A stretch of 64,000 nt of DNA. It comes from Steromphala cineraria. Taxonomy: Eukaryota > Mollusca > Gastropoda > Trochida > Trochidae. The stretch lies in NCBI GenBank assembly GCA_916613615.1, contig OU744730.1:32969315-33033314 (forward strand), written 5' to 3'. The notes beneath the pieces are model-generated. The model was not told the DNA's origin. It saw only the letters and a program-made list of their open reading frames with translations, and made no database searches. The translations under genes and the position numbers were made by a program. This document shows positions 33,765 to 44,975 of the stretch, one piece after another (the stretch's first letter is position 1; each line of letters starts with the position of its first letter).

Positions 33765-34174
33765 CCCGAGTAAGTGTGTCGTATGACTTTTACGAAACGA
33801 GTGTGAATTTTTGTATTGCCCGAGCGAGAGCGAGTTTCGTAAAAGTCATATGACACACTTCCGAGGGTAATAATTTCTTTATTACCGATTCTATTCCAAT
33901 GTAATCTCTTATCTATATCAAGGAAACAGACCGCTTCCCTTCCGACGGCCAGCAACAGTGACGTCACGAACAATGGTTTCATGACGTCACAGGCGAAAAA
34001 ATACGGGAACTCGCGCTACAACAATCGTTGCTAGACAAAAGTGATATGTGCACTAGTGCTCATATTGAAAATATGCAACTACTTATTTGCAACCATATGG
34101 GTAATAAACATCTCGCTCGGGTAATACGAAAATTCACACTCGTTTCGTAAAAGTCATATGACACACTTCCTCGG
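33765..34174. mobile_element. 410-bp MITE with TTA target duplication (family M3)
   Basis: The left end CCCGAGTAAGTGTG and reverse-complemented right end CCGAGGAAGTGTG continue as ~60-bp inverted repeats through GACTTTTACGAAACGAGTGT. TTA flanks both ends (33762-33764, 34175-34177), as in PIF/Harbinger elements. The left 110 bp is itself a palindrome, so one end may have been duplicated. Two TGACGTCA palindromes lie inside (33959 and 33982). No ORF. Confidence 0.8.
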
Positions 34175-34177
34175 TTA

Positions 34178-37100
34178 AGAATCACAATATCCCATGAGAT
34201 TATTTTGGTCTGTTTTGAACAGTCTCAGGGGAAACAAGTTATTTTTCTTGCAAGAATAGCATAGTTTCTCTTTATAATAGCCCGTCTTGTATCTGAAATG
34301 AAATCTACTGATATAGTGCGGGTATTATTGAACATCGAACCAATTAGTTTGGATATGATAAGAAAATCTTGGGGAAATTAAAGAGACATCCAGCTTCTAA
34401 TATAAATACTGATTGTCCATTACCAAAGCCATTATTTATAAGATCACTATTAAATTAAGTGTCAATTTGTCTTTGAAGATTGTAGAAGGTTTTATTATTA
34501 TATCAGAATAGAATATAGAAATAAATAAAACAATATGCACACTGAACTTCAATACAATGTATATCTTTGGATAACGAGATAATTTAAACGATATCAAGAA
34601 TTTCATTATATGAAGAATAAAACTAATCATTACCATTGATTTCATTTTATATAAACATGCCTTTCAATATTTTATTTTACTTACTTCATTTTAGTGTTGA
34701 TATAAGTATAAAAGATAATTTCTAATGAATATTTTAAAATATGGTTTATGTCTTTATTAGAAAATACATTTTGTGTATCATTGGGTCAGTAAATGAAGTT
34801 TTGTTTACGCGTAATTCTGTCAAAGACTGATTTTCTAGAAATCTGTCTCCGAGTATCTAGAAATTAAATGTTATTAAGTGATTTGCATACTTGTAATCTT
34901 CATAATGTGGTGTTTGTCTTCTTCATTATATGTTAAATGTCATGTATAATAAAATACAATATTTTAAGTATCTTAAATCAGTATTGTCATTTATTCTTTT
35001 TATGCCCCAAGCGTACGTTTACATGGAATGAACTTCTACTATTTTAGTGTAAAGTGTTGAATGCGCATTACCCATTGCGCATTCTACATTACGTACACAT
35101 GGAATGTCGGCATATTAACCATCGATACAAACGAAAATGTTGAATGTTCAAAGATTACAGTTTACCAATGCTTTAATCCAAATTTTAGGTTCACAATTCT
35201 TAACTGAAGTTAACTGAAGCAAACTTTGACCGCAAGCCACGACATTGGGTATATAACATACGGCTATGCAAAACATACAAACATAATTATTCCCTTTATA
35301 ATGTATTACAAACATAGTTAAACTATATTACTCACGGAAAGAGAAAATAATATGCTTTTTGGCAATAGTTTCTTATGATACAAATTTTCGATTTGATGCT
35401 TAATTTAATTTAAAATAGTTTTTCCACATAGTTTTTGTAAAATCCCCCGAAAAATATGAGTTTACATAAAGCAAAATGTATGTATGTTTCTATATATGTT
35501 ATCTGAATGAGCTTTAATCTCAAAACTGTCACAAAATACAATTTTACATTTCATGTACAATATCTATCCATGGTATTTCGTTTACTTATTATATCTTAGA
35601 TGATAACAAAATACTAAAAAATTATATGAAAATTGACGTTGTATGCAAGTGAGTATACAGTTCGTACCAGTTCATTCATAGCTTTTGTTTTCAATTGCAC
35701 AGTTGCTATAGCAACCCTGAACCTTTTCGTACAAAGAGCTTTGCATGTTTTATCATGCATCGTGATGGTGACGTAAGTTATAACATGTTTCTTAGTGTGT
35801 TGCAAAACTACATTTTTTTGAAAATTTTTCTTTTACAAGGCACAATAAGTCATATTTATGTTATGCAATTAAAGGCCTGATTGGGGGAAAACTTAATAAT
35901 CTTAACATATATTAGTCGAGAATTACAAAATAAACGACAAAAACATTCTCTTATTACTTTAATTGTATGGGAAAGACCTATAAACAGCATTAGGAATCAT
36001 ACAGAGAACATAGAAATAAAGAAAACAAAGAGATATTTGATGATTGATGAGTATAGTATATAAAACAACATTCTCTGAATTTGGTATTTTATAGAGATAG
36101 CCTTAAGATATTTTACCCTTGCATAATGATACAATCCATCGCGATTGTCATTTTTAATACAAAGATTACAATCTCTTATGTTTTTATACAATTATTCCAA
36201 CCACCTGTTTCATTTGGAAGAATATTGATTCATTATTATAAAATAAATCAATGATCTTGATATTATTATCGTCTAAAATATCAAAATCTGTACGTAACCT
36301 GGGGTCTCAATCAGATAAAGAACCTTTTGGGGAATTTTTGATAATAGAGCGCCACATTTTTATATTTAAGGACATTTAAACCTTATCGAAATGTTGCATT
36401 TTCAGAGCAAGGACATTGTATATCGATATGCATATGAAATATTTCTCATTCTTGAAACAAACATGACCTTCAGTTGTTCAAACGCAAAATAAAGTTCACC
36501 GGCCGTTTGTTAGGATCAGAATTACAGGAGCGATTCCACTTGAAACAAACCAACTGCTTGAGGTGTTGGCTCAATCCTCTAAAGATAAGATCAGGGACCT
36601 TCAATGAAAAATGCTCGTAATCAAATACTTAACGTACAGTAATCAAGCTCACAATCGATATACCGTCAATAACAACATACACTATTGCTTCAGTCTGCCT
36701 GAATCCGACACCATGCATATATAAAGTAAATGTTAGGAGTAACTGGCATTGGTTCCATGCTTGTGGTATGTAGATAAAATAACAAATTGGTTTCTTTGTA
36801 ATACGTACATGCATAGAACATAAGTTTTTAACATAAGCTTCGACAATCACATGTCCAAATTTCGACTTCCTGAATCTGACACCATAAATAAACAAACAGG
36901 AATTGTGGTAAATGAGAAGATTTTCGTTATTTTCATTATGCCGCCATGATTCTTATCTTTAATTGTGCTAATGTCTCATACATTATTTCTCGAGAGAAGT
37001 TCTTTCTAAACGTCATCAAATGAAATATTCGGAAGGCAATATATTTTGTCTGAGCTCCTGAAATTAATTATTTTACGATGAAATTTCATCTTCACAGAGG

Positions 37101-37769
37101 AATCTTACATACTTGATAAGAAACGATACCAGTTTTAATTGTCTCAGTCTTATTTAAAATCAAGAACTCATTTTTTTTAAATATGATAGAAACATTGAAC
37201 AGGGTTTATAAAATTGATAAATTAAAGCAATACTATTAATAAGGTACGTGATATGAATTCAAACGCATAAGATTATTTTAAATTTGGAATTTGGTTTTTG
37301 ATTTATGCACTTGATTTTCTATGGGTACTACAAATGTTAATTTCATTATTTCTTTGCAGCCATGCAGATGGCCTATTAGTACATTGATTTGTATATTTAC
37401 AAATTAACATGATTTATGAAAACCCCATTGTATCTGTTTTCAGGAAATTGATTTCCTTATCATTTTTCGTACTGTAAGTCTTCGTTTGAAAATTGTTATC
37501 GACTTCGAGGCCTCAATTAGAATATAAAACCAGCAACAACATGTGGGGCAATAGAGTATTATACGGCTGCTTCAAATATCACTCGAATCTAAAGTTCTGT
37601 TATCGATTGGCGGCCGAAAAAAGAGCGTCTTGTTCTGACCTTAACTTTGAGATTGTGGTCATTCATACATTTAAATACCATCAAATAACCAGCTGAAATA
37701 TGTTTTTCAAACTTGAACGTAAATAGTGGATTTTAGCGTTTGTATAGACTCAAATCTCCACTAGTCTAA
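34178..37769. other. AT-rich non-coding stretch
   Basis: About 3.6 kb without a supported gene, RNA or repeat. Two short related words at about 36693-36712 and 36868-36885 (CTGAATC-GACACCAT) are the only internal similarity noticed. Confidence 0.45.
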
Positions 37770-38065
37770 TCAAGCGTTCTGCAACCTCGCCTTCCTGGGA
37801 TGACACTTAGCCACTCAATGGTCACCTCCAACTTACCTTTTACCGGGTACCCAATTGCACCGCTGAGTGAAGAGAGACTATTTTCAATGTAGTTTCTTAC
37901 CAAGAGTGACAACATGAAACGTCATAAAAATCATGTTTCGATATTGGACAAGCACACCATTTTCACTCTCACTTGTCTAGGTCACCCACGTACCGGCGAG
38001 TCATGCCCAATTTTGCTCAACTTCATCGATGGAATTACCACTGAACTATGCACAAGAAGACGTAG
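37770..38065 (-). mobile_element. Degenerate tRNA-derived SINE
   Basis: Read on the minus strand, the head GCATAGTTCAGTGGTAATTC resembles a tRNA D-arm with the A box. The body then follows the layout of a SINE type common in marine animals: CATGTTGTCACTCTTGGTAAG, a CTCTCTTCACTCAGCGGTG block, then ATTGGGTACCCGGTAAAAGG. A B box is not clear and the copy is old. Family recognised by pattern only. Confidence 0.55.
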
Positions 38066-38625
38066 AGACAACTTTATCAAATAAACTAATGACAATCACA
38101 ACCATTTTCCTTTTCAAACAGAAATTAAAGATATCATATAATGCATTAAAAAGAGATTGGTGAATATCAACATTTCTTCAAACATGTCAACATAATTTGA
38201 TTTTTGTAAACATAAAACATATGTAGTTGGTAGTAATATTGAAACACCCTTAAAAAAGGAAAAACACAAAATTCCAAAAATGTAACAGATTGAAAATATG
38301 AACTTGTATCATATTGGATACTAATATACCAAAGACTACAATGTCTTATAGTTTTATTATGTTCTTGCGTTTGGTTCTACTCCTTGATATCTCTATACCT
38401 ATGAAAGTTCATGATATGCAAGTATAATGTACGGTGTAAACAAAATAAACATCAAAATTAGATCTTTGTCACGAAATGCATAAAACGGATTTCGAAATAT
38501 CGGATAGATAAACATATAAAACGACTAGCTTTCCTTTTTATTAAATTCACCTGAGAAAATTTTCAATAAATCCCCCTCCTCCCGGCCACGTCTTCACCAA
38601 TGTAATCTAAATTGATTTAATGGTT

Positions 38626-38669
38626 TGCGTTCAAGTAAAGTAATTTTGGTTTTTTGCTAAAGGCCAACG
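38626..38669. repeat. Target-site duplication, left copy
   Basis: Starts TGCGTTCAAGTAAAGTAATT; matches 39327-39369 with one single-base indel and one substitution. It brackets the LINE fragment. Confidence 0.85.
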
Positions 38670-39326
38670 AATGAATGAATGAATGTCTTTATTTCCTCCA
38701 ATGGCATTTGAAGATTACAAGGCAAAAACAATATCAATCAAATATATATAATTACAAGAAATTCAAACCATAACGTTGCACATTGCAATATTTACAGGAA
38801 CATTTTTCAGAAGTATTTACTCAGAGAGATTCTTATATCGTTAATATAGTGTGAGAATTCAAGTATTACAGTTTGTCTATCTTCATTTGTAAGGCCAGGA
38901 TGTCAAGGGGTGCACCACAGAATAGTGCCAAGACATCGTCATCATCCAACATTTCAATATTAACAAAGGCATCTAAATCAAGTATGTCAAGTAGTTTTGA
39001 ATAGAAGTTATTTCTCTGGCACATCAAAGATTCACAATGTAAGATGACGTGTGCATCATGGTCATAGCAGTGTTTATTACAAAGTGTACATTCGTTTGAA
39101 AATTTTGCCTAAGAACCAATTTGTACAATTAGTTGTATATGGGCTTTATAATCTGGGTATAGATCTATAAGAGTATAGAGTCTATGCATATTGAGGTTTT
39201 GGTGTTCCATAGCACATCTTGACATATCTTGTCTTATGGAGAGTCTCAGTTTCCATTGGGTTTCTTCAAAAGAGAAGATGGACTTAAAAACTATTTTCCG
39301 CAATACTGTTTTAAGGGGGAAAATAC
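38670..39326 (-). pseudogene. 5'-truncated LINE: C-terminal reverse transcriptase end plus tail
   Basis: The minus strand encodes, in one frame, WKLRLSIRQD...LYTLIDLYPDYKAHIQLIV, then an in-frame TAG (39109-39111), then CTLCNKHCYDHDAHVILHC and a tail ending at 38866-38868. The C-x2-C...H-x4-C cluster is typical of the C-terminus of CR1/jockey/L2-type LINE polyproteins. The 3' end is a short (ATTC)n tract after AATAAAGAC. Flanking 43-44-bp direct repeats mark the insertion, so the fragment is a complete, dead, 5'-truncated insertion of about 657 bp. Confidence 0.85.
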
Positions 39327-39369
39327 TGCGTTCAAGTAAAGTAATTTTGTTTTTTGCTAAACGCCAACG
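39327..39369. repeat. Target-site duplication, right copy
   Basis: Partner of 38626-38669. Its low divergence (two changes over 43-44 bp) indicates a fairly recent insertion. Confidence 0.85.
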
Positions 39370-39566
39370 CAGGTTTCAACTTCCCCTAACTTGGGTTGGT
39401 TTAACGCTTTTCGAATCTAAACGGACGGAAGATCTAGAGTGGACACATTACGCAATAAATTAAGCTAAACTTTGATGCGAATTAAATGAAGTAGATTTGG
39501 TTATTAAGAAACCATTATACCCAGAAATGCTCAATGCAGTTTTCACCAAACTCATATAATTTTTGT

Positions 39567-39648
39567 AGAACTCGTGCTCACGCTCGGGTAATACCCAAAA
39601 CCACGCTCGTTTCAGAAAAGTCACATGATACACTTCCTCGAGGAATAT
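39567..39648 (-). mobile_element. Partial M3 MITE copy
   Basis: Diverged match to one end of 33765-34174: CTCGGGTAATAC, CGCTCGTTTC, AAAAGTCACATGA and ACACTTCCTCG occur in the same order. Confidence 0.7.
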
Positions 39649-41500
39649 TCTCTGTTGTAAGCGTTGTAACGATTCATTTTGATTAGCCAGGATTAATGCC
39701 CGATAACTATCCACAAAAGGTTATAAAACTTGATTATCGAGGAAGAATATAATTATTTTAAAGTCCATGGGAAGACGATCATCGGATGAAGCGACCATAA
39801 AATGATTATTTTTCATCGACTTTATAGTGGTTTCTTGTCTCGTGCTACCAATCATTATCGAATTCCTAATTATTCAAAATTTCAGTCACATTTCAGAAAA
39901 TATGATATGATAAACAGCAAGTCAATCACGCTCCCAGTTTACTTTGTTGAAACTTATGTGAACGTTTCGGTGCGAATATAGAATCTATTTGCCACCTATA
40001 TTCCGAGGCAGGTCTCACCAAAGACGTAAATATTCTATACAAGTCTTTGGTCTCACAAAGCTCTAATCTTGTTTACATTTTTTCAAAAAAATGAAACCAA
40101 AAGATCACGATCATTAGTAACGAAAATCAAGAAAATTTGCGATCGAAAGGGCACCATTTTATTCTTTAAACATCCACTAACCTCGACTTAACAACTTCTC
40201 GATTTTCGTTCAAAGATTTTTCAACAAAATAAAGATTGGACTTGATTTTTGTTAATTTGTGCAATAAACACTTTTTAAAAAGCCTTTCATTAAGACAGCG
40301 TAATTATCGGCTGTGAAAAACCCACCTGGGGAAGGGGCCATAAAACTTGCGCGGGTGTGACGTAATAAACAGACTACACAGAGTAACGCATCATTATTTC
40401 AACTGAAATACCGCTTAAATTATTGTTTGATTACCATTGATGTGGATATCTTTTTTACATCAAATGTAAAATACTGTTACATCGTCAAATGATTTATCTA
40501 AGTTGAGTGGAAAATGTTTTTTTTCCTTTTTCTGTGGTATTGTTACGACAGATGTATAGATAACGAGGCTGATTCTGTATATGACGTCACAAAAAGGGCT
40601 CGTGACCAGTTATGCATTCACTGGTTTGTGGCCAGGTTGATCAAAAGGGAAATGTGGCTTTCAAAACGGAACATATTTGAGTAGCGACCTTTGATGTACT
40701 ATTATATATTGTAATCAGACTTTATATATTCCCAAAAAATAGTGAAATATGTCCGGGTCATGTGAACTTTAATATTCCAAATTAACATTTTCAAACGCAA
40801 AATAATAAAGTGAACATAATTTTATTTGACACGTTTGAAAATTAGTAAGCATGATTGTATTCTGTGTTGATACATCCTGAGTCGAATTTTGTCAATGGGA
40901 GCCCCTCCTTCTCCTCTGTATGGTTGTTTTACCATTGTATGATCTTTCAGATTAATGTGCGATAAAATAAGATGAGTACAAGTTTGTTTATATTTTGCTT
41001 TTGAAAATTATATTTAGTCTGTCACTGTTATCATTTTTGTTATCATTATTTTATGTTCTTTTCTTTTCAAATAATTTGAAACCTTAACAATTAACATGAT
41101 TGATTTTTAATTCTTGACTGACATTATTTGAGTAACTATCTCTACAAAAGATTTCGTTTCTAATGAACGTAGATTAAAATTATCAGTTAGAAATGAAAAA
41201 ATTCGTCTACATGAACGTTCCACAAAGTGGATGAGTTACGACAATCTCCAATCTCTAATTATAAGAATAATATCATAAAGCAGAGCAACACATTCTCATT
41301 GACAATTTTGATTAACATTTGGTTCTTATTTTAGGATAATCTAAGAAATAAGTTAATTACTTTAAGATTTATTGTAAAAAATATTGAGGCACGCCTCACT
41401 GCTTAGAAAACCATTCGGTGCAAAGTTTGACATTTCCAAATCAAGCCAACCATGTATAAAGTCATTAAAAGCAAAGTGAAGGAAATAATTGGAATGATTT
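39649..41500. other. Non-coding stretch
   Basis: AT-rich with no supported gene. A TGACGTCA palindrome at 40582-40589 is isolated. Confidence 0.4.
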
Positions 41501-42735
41501 GTTAAATTACAGCCCCTCCGCAGTTATCAGAATCCCGATAACCAGACGGTCCTTCAAGCAGTGGAATCCCATAAAGGTCACATGCATATGTTTAACCTAT
41601 GAAATCTGACCCCGTGTCGAGAGTCTGGGTCAAGGGTCATCCAACCACATGCGCCACAGCCTACCAAGCGCGTTTGCACGTGCGATGAAATTGACATGAA
41701 CTCTTTCGGCTTTGTTTACTTTTGAAGCTCGCCCAATGCTGAAGATAGAAGGGTTATCTACTGTCTATCGAAGTTTGGATACTTTTCCATCGCAGAGATT
41801 GTTTGATAGCTCTCTTGGATCAAATCTGCTGCCAGACGCCTGTGAGTGAACTTTATGTGCAAAAACTCCCTTTGGCATAGACAACTTGGATCTTTTTCGT
41901 GCGAAGTTTACATTGGAGGATTTGAAGAATTAGGAACTTCAATTTTGAACTCCAAGGTTTCACATGTTGAAAAAGGCGTAATTGGAACAATTATTTTTTG
42001 ACATGACATTGTGAATTCTAATAACGGATTGGTTTATTTATCACGGTGAAGCGAAGTTTGTGAAATAATTTCTTGCTGACGAAACAAGTAACTTAGATTT
42101 TTTAGTTTGTTCGGTGCAAGATATTTTCTCACTGATATCGATGTCATATGGTTTACGTTTCAATCCAGAATTCAAACTTTCGAATTCAAGCAGTGCTTGA
42201 TGTGGTGTTGCTGGCTTTCTATTGTGCTCACTCTGATGTGTGACACATGTGCAGTTTTTAACAACGACGGAGGATTGGGGCATATTTTGACTTAACCCTA
42301 ACACTGCTCAAAGAAGTAAACCTTGCTTTCGCGAAGTTTTGGAAATATACATCGATAAAGTGAATTTATGTTCGAGGAAAAAGGACAGAGATTACTTTGA
42401 GACTAAGAAGGGTAATAGACTCGGTGGCTCAGAGATATTCATTACCCAATAAATCTGCTCTTTAAAGCATTAATCTTGCAAGGGTTACTCACAAACACCA
42501 CAGGACCATTTACGTGTCCGTTGGAATCACTTAGCGTCAAGGGGGTTAACTAAACTCCCCATCACGTTGCGTGAAGTTACAGAACAAAGCCATGATGTGA
42601 AACGTCGCTGTGTAAGGAAAAGTCAGCTAGTGTTCATCTGCAAATCGGATAACTCGACGTTACAAAGATGGAATCCCGACGTGCTATTATCTTTACACAC
42701 ACTGGATTTACTTACGACTATCTTCACAAAGAAAC
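41500..42735 (+). other. Less AT-rich segment, candidate promoter/5' exon region
   Basis: GC content rises and donor-like sites appear at about 41840 (CCTGTGAGTGA) and 42736 (AACGTAAGT). An ATG with good context (ACAAAGATGG, 42668-42670) opens 22 codons (MESRRAIIFTHTGF...) running into the second donor in phase 2. This could be a first coding exon of a gene continuing rightward, but no matching second exon was found, so it may equally be a non-coding exon or chance. Confidence 0.25.
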
Positions 42736-42741
42736 GTAAGT

Positions 42742-44246
42742 TATATATAGCTGTCTTTGATTTAATCTCAGCGTGTCGACATGTTGCATGATACACGATA
42801 AATTCATCGCTTGCACCAGAAAAACCCTTCAAGTGTGTTAAGAGTTCATATGATTTCACGAAGTTCTTTACGAGTTTGTGGTTTGCAGCTGTTTTATGAT
42901 GATATGAAATGATACATGGGCTATTATTTTGGGAAAACCATAAACCCTGGAGATAACCGTGCACAATATTTTGCTTTATGTTGAACGTGCATGATCTTAA
43001 ATAAACAGAAGTCTTTTAAAAACCGTTCATGTACAATGATTATATGAACTTTAATTTCAATAATATCGCTTTTGTTATTCTAGAACATCTCCATTTAATG
43101 TCTTTTGACATTAACTGTTTGTTTAACATAGGTTATATATTCATGCGCTGGTAATAAACAGAAAAAAAACATTTATCGTTATGCGAAAACATCCACATAA
43201 AAAGAAGCGCTGTGAAGTTTATGATGTTGTTCTGATGTTTATTGCGATGTTTTGTTGTGATTGCTGAATGTAAACAACGTGGACTGTCAACATTGTTAAT
43301 GTCTTTTAATGATCTCGCCATGCTTTATATATGCATTAACTTCGATACGATACGTGGATAATTCCATAATAATCATTTACATTATAACGAAATTATGAGG
43401 GGTTTAACGAATATATACAAGCATTTTGTATATTTCGTTTTAAAATAATATAAAAATATAAGTTACCGTGTGCACGTACACGCATGTGTGATTTGTTATT
43501 TGCACATTAGTACCACTACTAGTATATAAGTCAATTATACAACTATAAAGATATTTGTCATATATAAATATGAATACTGTATTTGCTTGTGTCAAAGCAA
43601 ATATGATACTTTCTGAAGTTTTTATTCGTTTTAAGAGTAAAGTCATGTATGTCAATATGACCGTAAGGGTGCAGTATGTGTAAACAAAGAGGTGTGAATA
43701 AAGGAACATGTGTGAATATTGGCATACATGGAAGAAAGACCCTCCGTCATGAATCTGTTTTCAAGACAGCTATATGGTACTAGACTTACTTTTGGTTCTG
43801 CAAGCTGATTTTTTTTCAAACCTTTCCTGAATTTATGTATTTACTTTGAATTCTAGTTAATGGTGTGATATAATACTATTTTAACTAAAATAAATGTAGA
43901 TTCATTTGGTCAAGGAACATAATAGTTAGGTTTGGTTAAAATGATTTCGCTGACTGAACAGCTATGCAAAGCACTTTCATGTGGCCTCGCCCGTTGGACT
44001 AAATTCTTTAGCACAGCGACAACTCAATGGTTTCTTCTCAGGAACCAAAACCCGTTCTTTGAAATGTGTGACAATGTCAAGTTAGACTGTATCATTGTCT
44101 GTTATTGCAATAAATGGCAGTGAAAATTTATTGAAAGTAAAGGTTCAAACTGTTGTATAAGGACGTTGTTCTTTTCTTACAACACCGTGTATACTTTTTC
44201 GTTTGACGAAACACGTGACAAATTTTATTCCAATAATTGAAGCCGG
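42742..44246. other. Non-coding stretch
   Basis: Nothing recognised. A 59-codon frame with good start context at 43938-44123 has ordinary codon use but no known domain. Confidence 0.35.
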
Positions 44247-44250
44247 TTAA

Positions 44251-44609
44251 AGGGACAGTGGCACTTGTTAAGGGGGGAATATAAGGTGATAACAGGATAT
44301 TGAAAATAATTGGTTCCAATTGAAAGACAGTGTAAATAAAGTAAATAAACAGAAATAAATCAAATGTATAATATAAACCTCAGACATGCGATTCATGTTT
44401 CATACACAAGATGAATATAAGGTGTTCACACAAAAATGGCTGCCAATGGACTTAATGTGAATCTTCATAATTTGTTCTCTAACTATGGATGACTGAATTG
44501 TGTAATGAGATTGTTGACAGTATCAAATTAATACATTAAGCGTTAACGTTCAATTGTCAGAGTAAAATAGAAAATATAAAATGTTCCAAGAAAACGTGCT
44601 ACAGCCCCT
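44251..44609 (-). mobile_element. TTAA MITE family M1, copy C, inverted
   Basis: Reverse complement of copy A, 359 bp. TTAA at 44247-44250 and 44610-44613. The right TTAA is shared with copy D. Confidence 0.9.
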
Positions 44610-44613
44610 TTAA

Positions 44614-44971
44614 AGGGGCAGTAGCACGTTTTTTGATAATTTTATATTTTAAATATTTCACTGATAATTGTAAGTTAGTGCTAAATATATTATATTGACA
44701 GTGTCAACAATCTCATTACACAAGCCCATCACCCATAGTCAGAGGACAAAGTATTGAGGATTCACATAATATCCATTGGCGGCCATTTTTTTGTGAACAC
44801 CTTTAATTCATTGTGTGTAAGAAAAAGGAATCGCATGGCTAAACATCGCGTTATATATTATAATTATTACTGCTTCATTTAGTTTGAATACATTGTCTTT
44901 CAATTGGAACCATTTATTTTCATTTTCCTGACATCACCTTACATTCCCCCTAAAAACGTGCTACTGCCCCT
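44614..44971 (+). mobile_element. TTAA MITE family M1, copy D
   Basis: 358 bp, closest in appearance to copy A. It begins immediately after the TTAA that ends copy C and is followed by TTAA at 44972-44975. Both ends are intact (AGGGGCAGTAGCACG and its inverted form). Confidence 0.9.
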
Positions 44972-44975
44972 TTAA

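Noticed and set aside
42623..42964. 113-codon minus-strand ORF
   Set aside because: No domain or splice context; overlaps the exon-like signals on the other strand.
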